Of a DNA stretch of 6,365 bases, positions 1 through 5,848 are shown one piece after another. Position numbers and translations under genes: made by a program. The notes beneath the pieces were generated by a model, which saw nothing but the letters and a program-made list of their open reading frames with translations, was not told the DNA's origin and did no database searches. Source of the DNA: Bacteroidaceae bacterium (GTDB lineage: Bacteria; Bacteroidota; Bacteroidia; Bacteroidales; Barnesiellaceae_A). How positions within the stretch are numbered: the stretch's first letter is position 1; the number at the start of each line of letters is the position of its first letter. The stretch is from contig JAFZDG010000190.1 of assembly GCA_017561285.1 (NCBI GenBank), positions 1 to 6,365 of the forward strand. The letters run 5' to 3'.

Positions 1-56
1 GCATTACACAGTCGCACCTGAGTCGTATGCGCAACGAGCTTGCAAAAGAGAAGTAA
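1..56 (+). CDS. C-terminal end of an upstream gene, possibly a Crp/Fnr-family transcription regulator (partial)
   Basis: Only the last 17 complete codons are visible, reading ITQSHLSRMRNELAKEK before a TAA at 54-56. Bases 1-2 are the end of a codon NGC, which could encode Gly. A (G)IT-x-x-x-LSR-x-R pattern a few residues from the C terminus is what is seen in the recognition helix of the winged HTH of Crp/Fnr-family regulators, where forms such as LGITPxxLSRIRKKL are common. A C-terminal ECF sigma helix (SHLxRAR) is a weaker alternative. The assignment rests on 17 residues and is tentative; that a coding region ends here is supported by the terminator that follows. If it is a Crp/Fnr regulator, the FNR-like palindrome about 60 bp downstream becomes more interesting. 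Confidence 0.45.
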   Translation, partial: ITQSHLSRMRNELAKEK

Positions 57-89
57 GAGAAACAACATATTATTAAACAAGCAGATATA

Positions 90-122
90 ACGGGACGGAG
101 TTATACCCTCGTTCCGTTTTTT
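90..122 (+). terminator. Rho-independent terminator of the upstream gene
   Basis: The arms at 90-98 (ACGGGACGG) and 109-117 (TCGTTCCGT) form a 9-bp stem with two G-T wobbles around a 10-nt loop, followed by a run of six T (117-122). It lies 33 bp after the stop codon of the upstream partial gene and should separate that transcript from the downstream pair. Confidence 0.8.
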
Positions 123-138
123 GATGTACATCAAAAAA
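117..138. promoter_or_regulatory. Perfect 22-bp palindrome with an FNR-type core, candidate operator
   Basis: Bases 117-138 are a perfect palindrome: six T, GATGTACATC, six A. The central 14 bp (121-134) read TTGATGTACATCAA, an exact match to the TTGAT-N4-ATCAA box of FNR-type regulators of the Crp/Fnr family. The centre (127/128) lies about 60 bp upstream of the transcription start predicted from the promoter at 150-181, which is close to the -61.5 position classical for class I activation by Crp/Fnr proteins. The left arm coincides with the T-run of the preceding terminator, so part of the symmetry could come from that. Binding by a regulator is inferred and the regulator is not identified. 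Confidence 0.55.
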
Positions 139-149
139 GGAAAAAGGGT

Positions 150-181
150 GTTGCACAAGACAAAAAACTGTTATAATTTTG
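150..181 (+). promoter_or_regulatory. Bacteroidota-type sigma-ABfr promoter for the exported-protein pair
   Basis: A -33 element GTTG (150-153) is followed, after a 20-bp spacer, by TAATTTTG (174-181), which fits the Bacteroides -7 consensus TAnnTTTG at the usual spacing. The predicted start is around 185-190, giving a 5' leader of about 75 nt to the ATG at 262. It is the only good match to this consensus that I found in the 57-261 gap. Confidence 0.7.
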
Positions 182-185
182 TTGC

Positions 186-217
186 TGTAATCAAATGACA
201 ATTCCGGATTGATTACA
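186..217 (+). promoter_or_regulatory. 9-bp inverted repeat at the predicted transcript 5' end
   Basis: TGTAATCAA (186-194) and TTGATTACA (209-217) are perfect inverted copies separated by 14 nt. The dyad starts at about the predicted transcription start, so it could fold as a 5'-terminal mRNA stem-loop, a feature known to slow decay of some mRNAs, or be a DNA operator. The arms contain ATCAA and TTGAT, the half-sites of the palindrome at 121-134, but in the opposite order. The stem is A/T-rich and there is no T-run, so it is not a terminator. Confidence 0.45.
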
Positions 218-261
218 ATAAAGAATGTGCATATAACTAACTTCTATACCCAAACACATTT

Positions 262-1683
262 ATGAAAAAAATTTACCTTCTTCCATTGCTTGCATCATTA
301 GCAATGAGTTCAGCAACTGCGCAAGAAACAACCTTCTTGCCCAGCAAAGTAAAACACAATTCTCCTGCAATGGTACAAGATACCGAAGTAGGCGCAATGT
401 ATGCAATGCCCGAAACACTGCGTAACCTCGGTGCTAAATCAACAACAAACAAACCTGTATGTAACCTTTTGGCTCGACACACCGGCATCAACGGTGGCGC
501 TTTCTTGTGGGCCCCTCTCGGTGTACCCGTTACATACAATGATGAGTCTAAGGGCAACCCCACAGCATGGACCTGGACAATACCCGGTGCTGTAGCAGCC
601 GACTTCACAACACAAAACATTGAGGCAATATACCTTAAAGAAGGTATTTACGATATGCCCACACTCGATGTAACATACGCCGATGGCTCTAACAGCTCGT
701 ACACTCCGGCTATGAGTATGACATATAACGATGGCAATGAGATGATCAAAACCGGTGGTACTGTAGAAATCACAACCATCGATATGCGCCGTCACGACAG
801 CTTCGGTGGTCTCGACCAAACTGCTACCTATATGTTCGGAGCAAACACATATAACGAAGGTGATGCCAAAGGTTATGTGGGTGGTACCAACAATACTCAA
901 GTAGTAGGCTGGGGTAACCTATTTATGATTGCCCAAGACGATGCTTATCTCGATGGTATCAACATCTACCTCCACCACAAACCCACCAAATACAAAGAGG
1001 GTGCCAAAATCAGAATGCAAGTATGGATGCCCTCTATCAGCGATGCAGGCGTTCTCTTTACATACGTTCCCATCGAAGCCGCTTACATTCCCTTCGAGGA
1101 CTTCAAAGCCGATGGCGAAGATGGCGCATGGGCTCTCACATACGAAGGTGCGGTAGCCAACATCCAATTTGAAGTTCCTGTTGACCTCTATGGTAAACCC
1201 TACTTCTTCGTATCTATCGAAGGTTTCTCTCAAGATCCCGATACAGAAGACTTCTGCCTACTCTCAGATGTCAAGGGCGTAGAGCTCAGTATGGAGCAAC
1301 AATACAACCTATTGGCACACAACTCATTTGGCCGTTTCGAAGGCGAAATAGACTACCTCCGTCCTATCTCTAACTACGGTGGCGGTAACGGTAGCTTTGC
1401 TATCTGTCCTATTATCTCTTCAGGTCTTACTGAAGTTAAGAATCCATTTGACGAGAGTGTAGAAGCTGTAAGATTACCCTCATTCAACGCAGGTGTACAT
1501 AACGGTAATATCGTTATTTTTAGCGCCGAAGCATGCGAGGTAGCTGTATATGACATAGCCGGTAAACTCGTTATGAACGCATACGCCAACGAAGGTGAAA
1601 CAGTATTGAATACACAATCGCTCAAAGATGGTATCTACATCGTACGCGCAAGCAACGGTAACGCAGTGAAAATTATCAAATAA
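262..1683 (+). CDS. Exported PKD-domain protein with T9SS type-A C-terminal sorting domain
   Basis: This 473-aa protein is predicted to be exported by Sec and then moved across the outer membrane by the type IX secretion system. A signal peptide (residues 1-20: MKK, hydrophobic core, then ATA before Q21) fits signal peptidase I cleavage; Gln at +1 is typical of Bacteroidota exported proteins and can become pyroglutamate. Residues about 80-155 look like a PKD-type beta-sandwich (VTYND, then GNPTAWTWTIPG, ending in DVTYADGS). Residues about 180-385 match no family I can name and have the alternating pattern of a beta-rich domain. Residues about 403-473 form a T9SS type-A sorting domain (VAVYDIAGKLV, SLKDGIYIVR, final KIIK). 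No catalytic motif is evident, so an adhesin or structural role is only a guess. All 12 Gln codons are CAA. The ATG fits the signal peptide; there is no Shine-Dalgarno. It is first of a probable two-gene transcript. Confidence 0.85.
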   Translation: MKKIYLLPLLASLAMSSATAQETTFLPSKVKHNSPAMVQDTEVGAMYAMPETLRNLGAKSTTNKPVCNLLARHTGINGGAFLWAPLGVPVTYNDESKGNPTAWTWTIPGAVAADFTTQNIEAIYLKEGIYDMPTLDVTYADGSNSSYTPAMSMTYNDGNEMIKTGGTVEITTIDMRRHDSFGGLDQTATYMFGANTYNEGDAKGYVGGTNNTQVVGWGNLFMIAQDDAYLDGINIYLHHKPTKYKEGAKIRMQVWMPSISDAGVLFTYVPIEAAYIPFEDFKADGEDGAWALTYEGAVANIQFEVPVDLYGKPYFFVSIEGFSQDPDTEDFCLLSDVKGVELSMEQQYNLLAHNSFGRFEGEIDYLRPISNYGGGNGSFAICPIISSGLTEVKNPFDESVEAVRLPSFNAGVHNGNIVIFSAEACEVAVYDIAGKLVMNAYANEGETVLNTQSLKDGIYIVRASNGNAVKIIK

Positions 1684-1713
1684 TATAACATAATAAACAA
1701 CTAACGGACAATC

Positions 1714-3828
1714 ATGAAAAAGATTTTTGTATTATTGGCTGCCTTTATAGGTTTGTCAATGTTTATGAGCGTAAAGGCTTATGAACACAATTGGAAATTT
1801 GTTACTGCAGGTGATGCCAGCACATACGCCATCGATGACGATGGTTCATTGTGGGGCTGGGGATGGAACGAATACGGTCAACTCGGTCTTGGCAAAGGAT
1901 CGGACGAGCGCTATGGTATTCCCCAACAAATCAGCTCTGAAAAGTGGACATATGCAGCTGCAGGATCTTCTTTTGCGTTCTTCATCAAAGAAGATGGTAC
2001 TCTTTGGGCTGCCGGCTTGAACACTAAGGGTGTACAAGGTGTTGGTGACGGCCAAAACCACTCGGAACTCACACAAGTGGGTACAGATAACAACTGGAAA
2101 TATGTCACAGCTACACGTTTCTTCGGTTTCAGCGCAATGGCTATCAAGACCGATGGTACATTGTGGGCTTGGGGTGAAGGCGAAATGTGCGCCCTCGGTT
2201 TGGGTGGCTTTGCCAACAAAACTACTCCCACTCAAGTAGGTACCGACACCGACTGGGTATCGGTAACTGTAGGTGTTGCTCACGGTATGGGTATCAAAGA
2301 AGACGGCTCATTGTGGATGTGGGGTTGGAACGAAAGAGGCCAACTCGCCGATATGACCGATGGTACAGGCAGTCTCTTCGTTAAAAAGCCTCAACAATAT
2401 GGCGAAGCTACCGACTGGGTTGAGACTTTCGCTGTAGGTTATAGCTCATACGCTGTTAAAGCCGATGGTACATTGTGGGCTTGGGGTAACAACTATGACG
2501 ACCTCTTGTACGGCTACCAAAGCAACGATACTACATCTATCTACACTCCCCGTCAAGTAACATCGTTCGAAGGCAAAGTTATTAGCATCAGCGGTTGCGA
2601 GAACACTCGTATCGTTGCTGTTGGCGAGAACGATATTATTACAAAAGTTTATGCTTGGGGTTCTAACAACGATGGTGCTCTCGGTGATGGTAAAGGTAAA
2701 TCGGTTGACCTTGCTCAAAACCCCATCTCTTACAGCCCCGTTGAAGTAAAACTCGAATCAGGTCTTAAGATTACACAACTTTCATCAGGTCAATGCTATA
2801 GCAACGTACTCACCGAAGATGGTCGCATCTATGCATGGGGTAAAAACCGTGGCGGTCAATTGGGTAACCTCGTTGAGCTCGACCAAATGACATTCAGCGC
2901 AACACCCGTACTTGCAACAGAAGTTGTTGAGACAGAAGGCGTTTATACATTCGATGCTGAGAACATTCCCGCAGCCGTTGCTTCGGCCAAGAAAATCATC
3001 TTGACTGGTGAATGGGGTACAGAAGACTTCCAAACACTTACTACTACCATTGGTAACAACAGTGGTTTCCCCCCTGCCGGTAACACTACTATCGAAGAGG
3101 TAGATATGAGCCAAATTACAGTTGCTCCCAACACCTCTATGTACGTAGAGTTGGGTACAAGCATGAATGGTGTATTCCAAGGCTGTCGTTCTATCAAAAC
3201 TGTGAAAATGCCCGCCGCTGAGCAAGCTGCCAATTTCGTTAGCTTCCGTTCAGCATTCCAAAACTGCTCAAGCTTGGAAGCTATCGACTTAACAGGTTTG
3301 GTAAACGTAACCAACTTCACAGATGCATTCTTCGGTTGCGCATCATTGAAATTTGCCGACCTCTCTAAATGTGAGAAAATCACTTCTTCAGAGAGCTTGT
3401 TCGACTGCTGTACTTCAATTGAGACTATCATTATGCCCAAAACTATCACTATCGAAAAGTTCTTCTTTGGCGACTGCCAAGCTCTCCGAACAATCGATTG
3501 GACTCGCTTCGAAGGCACTGAAGTTCCTCAATTTACTACATCGGTATTCTGGGATGTATTCCAATACATCAACGACTTGAGCGTTATCACTCTCCAAGTT
3601 CCCGCTTCAGCCGAATCACTCTTCAAAGCCGATGCCAACTGGTCAAGACTTACAATTGTAGGTGTTGGTGCAGTAAACGACATTACAAACGACATCAATG
3701 TAGCTCGCGATGTATATAACTTCAAAGGTCAATACATCACTACTTTGAAAGCCGGTGTAAATGCTGCCGACGTACTTGGCAACGGTCTCTACATCGTAGG
3801 TGGCAAGAAAATGATTATCAGAAAGTAA
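1714..3828 (+). CDS. Exported RCC1-like beta-propeller / BspA-like leucine-rich repeat protein
   Basis: A 704-aa surface or secreted protein. Residues 1-22 are a signal peptide ending in VKA before Y23. Residues about 27-386 hold seven RCC1-like units, each with a W/V-x-x-V-x-x-G segment and DGxLWxWGxNxxGQLG; they start near residues 27, 78, 128, 181, 235, 289 and 353, enough for a closed seven-bladed propeller. Residues about 487-597 hold five BspA-like or DUF285-like leucine-rich units of the form F-x-x-C-x-SL-x-x-IDL. The C terminus (about 666-704, VYNFKGQY, then NGLYIVGGKKMIIRK) is the short tail common in Bacteroidales exported proteins and may be a shortened T9SS sorting signal. RCC1 and BspA-type repeats usually bind proteins; the partner here is unknown and no enzyme motif is seen. 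The 30-bp gap after the previous gene has no terminator or promoter, and a strong terminator follows, so co-transcription is likely. Confidence 0.87.
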   Translation: MKKIFVLLAAFIGLSMFMSVKAYEHNWKFVTAGDASTYAIDDDGSLWGWGWNEYGQLGLGKGSDERYGIPQQISSEKWTYAAAGSSFAFFIKEDGTLWAAGLNTKGVQGVGDGQNHSELTQVGTDNNWKYVTATRFFGFSAMAIKTDGTLWAWGEGEMCALGLGGFANKTTPTQVGTDTDWVSVTVGVAHGMGIKEDGSLWMWGWNERGQLADMTDGTGSLFVKKPQQYGEATDWVETFAVGYSSYAVKADGTLWAWGNNYDDLLYGYQSNDTTSIYTPRQVTSFEGKVISISGCENTRIVAVGENDIITKVYAWGSNNDGALGDGKGKSVDLAQNPISYSPVEVKLESGLKITQLSSGQCYSNVLTEDGRIYAWGKNRGGQLGNLVELDQMTFSATPVLATEVVETEGVYTFDAENIPAAVASAKKIILTGEWGTEDFQTLTTTIGNNSGFPPAGNTTIEEVDMSQITVAPNTSMYVELGTSMNGVFQGCRSIKTVKMPAAEQAANFVSFRSAFQNCSSLEAIDLTGLVNVTNFTDAFFGCASLKFADLSKCEKITSSESLFDCCTSIETIIMPKTITIEKFFFGDCQALRTIDWTRFEGTEVPQFTTSVFWDVFQYINDLSVITLQVPASAESLFKADANWSRLTIVGVGAVNDITNDINVARDVYNFKGQYITTLKAGVNAADVLGNGLYIVGGKKMIIRK
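1792..2871 (+). repeat. Seven RCC1-like coding repeats, including an exact 26-nt duplicate
   Basis: These bases encode the seven propeller units of the RCC1-like protein, with a period of roughly 46-64 codons. The DGTLWAWG motif of blades 3 and 5 is encoded by an identical 26-nt stretch (2150-2175 and 2462-2487), 312 nt apart, exactly 104 codons and so in frame. The other units differ at synonymous positions. Confidence 0.8.
3172..3504 (+). repeat. Five BspA-like leucine-rich coding repeats
   Basis: The encoded residues 487-597 show the recurring motif at VFQGCRSIKTVKMP, AFQNCSSLEAIDLT, AFFGCASLKFADLS, LFDCCTSIETIIMP and FFFGDCQALRTIDW. The spacing is about 21-27 residues. The Cys in the F-x-x-C position is conserved in all units, shifted by one in the last. 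The block is shorter than in typical BspA-family proteins, which often carry many more units. Confidence 0.72.
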
Positions 3829-3864
3829 TATTTTCTTCATAAAACACAAAAAGTTTAGTACTCG

Positions 3865-3894
3865 AGCTGCGCCTCTCCAGGCGCAGCTTTTTTT
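3865..3894 (+). terminator. Strong rho-independent terminator of the exported-protein pair
   Basis: AGCTGCGCCT (3865-3874) and AGGCGCAGCT (3879-3888) form a perfect 10-bp G/C-rich stem with a CTCC tetraloop, followed by T through 3894. It lies 36 bp after the stop codon of the RCC1-LRR gene. Confidence 0.93.
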
Positions 3895-4009
3895 ATGGCA
3901 CCAACATATGAGGGTAATTGGGAATCATTGGCATACAATATGAGTTGCTAACCCACAATAATGATACTATCGTATATGATGGGGGGATTATAATTGAGTA
4001 GTACATACC

Positions 4010-4061
4010 ATAAGACAAGCGAGGGCGTGACAATGTTTTGCCACGCCCTCGCTTGTCTTAT
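4010..4061 (-). terminator. Long perfect hairpin downstream of ettA, probable terminator
   Basis: A 19-nt arm (4011-4029, TAAGACAAGCGAGGGCGTG) and its exact reverse complement (4042-4060) flank a 12-nt loop; one more A-T pair is possible at 4010/4061, and the loop can add three pairs after a mismatch. It lies 26 bp past the ettA stop codon, so it would form at the 3' end of that transcript. On the minus strand the only T-rich part is the end of the stem itself (TTGTCTTA), with no T-run beyond it. A terminator or 3'-end stabilising structure is the likely role. The sequence is symmetric, so it could also act on plus-strand readthrough. Confidence 0.6.
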
Positions 4062-4086
4062 ACGATTGATTTATTTACTTCATTTA

Positions 4087-5772
4087 TTACTCGCCAAATT
4101 TGCGATAGCGTACACGTTGAGGCTCTACGTCGCCCATACGGCGGCGCTTATTCTCTTCATACTCACTGTATGAACCTTCGAAGAAGAATACCTCTGAGTT
4201 GCCCTCAAATGCGAGGATGTGTGTACAAATACGATCGAGGAACCAACGGTCGTGCGAAACTACTACTGCACAACCGGCGAAGTTCTCAAGGCCCTCTTCG
4301 AGTGCGCGCAGTGTATTGACATCGATATCGTTGGTAGGCTCGTCGAGCAAGAGCACATTGCCCTCTTCTTTGAGAGCCATAGCCAAGTGAAGACGATTAC
4401 GCTCACCACCCGAAAGGACTCCAATGAGTTTCTCTTGATCGGCACCGGTGAAATTGAATCGAGACAAATAGGCTCGGGCATTCATCTCACGACCACCCAT
4501 ACGGAAGGTCTCTTGTCCGCCCGATATCACTTGGTACACACTCTTCTCGGGATCAATATCTTTGTGTGTTTGGTCAACGTATGCAATCTTAACGGTTTCT
4601 CCCACATCGAAGCTACCCTTATCTACCTGCTCTTGTCCCATAATAAGGCGGAACAATGTTGTCTTACCGGCACCGTTAGGACCTATCACGCCCACGATAC
4701 CGTTGGGAGGCAACATAAAGTTGAGGTTGTCAAAGAGGAGTTTCTCGCCATAGGCTTTGGCAACGCCCTGGGCCTCAATAACCTTGTTACCCAAACGAGG
4801 TCCGTAGGGAATGAAGATTTCGAGTTTCTCCTCGCGCTCCTTCTGGTCTTCATTGAGCAAGCGGTCGTATGAGTTAAGACGGGCTTTACCTTTGGCCTGA
4901 CGGGCTTTGGGAGCCATACGTACCCACTCGAGCTCGCGCTCCAATGTTTTGCGGCGTTTGCTGGCTTGCTTTTCTTCTTGCGCAAGACGCTTGGTCTTTT
5001 GGTCGAGCCATGAGGTATAATTGCCTTGCCAGGGAATACCCTCACCGCGATCAAGTTCGAGAATCCAACCGGCCACATGGTCGAGGAAGTAACGGTCGTG
5101 GGTAATAGCAATAACAGTACCTTTGTATTGTTGCAAGTGTTGCTCGAGCCAATCGATACTCTCGGCATCGAGGTGGTTGGTAGGCTCATCGAGCAAAAGG
5201 ATGTCGGGTTGTTGCAACAGGAGGCGGCAAAGCGCTACACGACGACGCTCACCACCCGATAGGTATTTGATTTGTTGGTCTTCGGGAGGACAGCGCAGTG
5301 CATCCATTGCACGCTCCAATCGGTTGTCGATATTCCATGCATCGGTAGCATCTATTTGATCTTGCAACTCGGCCTGGCGGTTGATAAGCGCCTCCATTTT
5401 GTCGGGATCTTCGAGTACTTCGGGATCGCAAAAAGCCTCATTTACACGCTCATACTCAGCAAGAATATCGAGCACAGGTTGCACACCCTCGCGCACTACT
5501 TCTATTACGGTTTTCTCGTTATCGAGTTTGGGTTCTTGTTCAAGATAGCCCACCGAATAGCCGGGAGAGAATACTACTTCACCTTGATACGATTTTTCTA
5601 CGCCGGCAATAATCTTGAGCAGGGTAGATTTACCCGAACCGTTAAGACCGATGATACCAATCTTGGCTCCATAGAAAAATGAGAGGTAGATGTCTTTAAG
5701 TACTTGTTTGTGTGGCGGGAAAATCTTGCTTACGCCCACCATCGAAAAAATTACTTTTTTGTCGTCTGCCAT
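4087..5772 (-). CDS. ettA: Energy-dependent translational throttle protein EttA (ABC-F ATPase)
   Basis: A cytoplasmic 561-aa ABC-F protein without membrane segments. In E. coli, EttA binds the ribosomal E site and couples the ATP/ADP state to formation of the first peptide bonds. Both ATPase domains look intact. Domain 1 has Walker A GLNGSGKST (42-50), signature LSGGE (171-175), Walker B ILLLDEP (191-197, Glu196) and H-loop His225. Domain 2 has GPNGAGKTT (364-372), LSGGE (453-457), LLLDEP (474-479, Glu478) and His507. An arm insertion lies at about 92-145, and the charged interdomain linker at about 255-320 contains the ELEWVR and KGKARL segments typical of EttA. GWILELDRGEGIPWQGNY (235-252) is close to E. 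coli EttA, as is the overall length (555 aa in E. coli as I recall). This supports EttA over resistance-type ABC-F proteins. The first Met gives the family's usual N terminus; no Shine-Dalgarno is seen. It follows def after 76 bp without an obvious promoter, so co-transcription is possible. Confidence 0.95.
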   Translation of the reverse strand: MADDKKVIFSMVGVSKIFPPHKQVLKDIYLSFFYGAKIGIIGLNGSGKSTLLKIIAGVEKSYQGEVVFSPGYSVGYLEQEPKLDNEKTVIEVVREGVQPVLDILAEYERVNEAFCDPEVLEDPDKMEALINRQAELQDQIDATDAWNIDNRLERAMDALRCPPEDQQIKYLSGGERRRVALCRLLLQQPDILLLDEPTNHLDAESIDWLEQHLQQYKGTVIAITHDRYFLDHVAGWILELDRGEGIPWQGNYTSWLDQKTKRLAQEEKQASKRRKTLERELEWVRMAPKARQAKGKARLNSYDRLLNEDQKEREEKLEIFIPYGPRLGNKVIEAQGVAKAYGEKLLFDNLNFMLPPNGIVGVIGPNGAGKTTLFRLIMGQEQVDKGSFDVGETVKIAYVDQTHKDIDPEKSVYQVISGGQETFRMGGREMNARAYLSRFNFTGADQEKLIGVLSGGERNRLHLAMALKEEGNVLLLDEPTNDIDVNTLRALEEGLENFAGCAVVVSHDRWFLDRICTHILAFEGNSEVFFFEGSYSEYEENKRRRMGDVEPQRVRYRKFGE

Positions 5773-5848
5773 AGTTTTTATATTTTATGCGGTGGCTTGT
5801 GAGATAGCTATTTTTTTATGAACCTCTACCGGCCACCTTCGTTTTGTC

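Noticed and set aside
151..177. E. coli-like TTGCAC / TATAAT promoter
   Set aside because: The spacer is only 15 bp, and the overlapping TTG-N20-TAATTTTG arrangement fits the Bacteroidota consensus better.
2943..3518. 191-codon open frame on the minus strand inside the RCC1-LRR gene
   Set aside because: The plus-strand frame has a signal peptide and recognisable repeats throughout; the antisense frame has neither a domain nor a promoter.
3895..3951. 18-codon ATG frame just after the terminator
   Set aside because: It starts immediately after a strong terminator with no promoter or recognisable sequence, and this length is expected by chance. The rest of 3895-4009 also shows no feature I can support, including a run of six G at 3981-3986.
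4219..4872. 217-codon open frame on the plus strand opposite ettA
   Set aside because: It lies wholly antisense to a clear, conserved ABC-F gene and shows no recognisable domain or start signal. It is best explained as a shadow of that gene's codon use.
5791..5837. GGTGGC and GCCACC inverted pair in the def-ettA gap
   Set aside because: Only 6 bp, separated by more than 30 nt, with no extension; too weak to call a structure or terminator.
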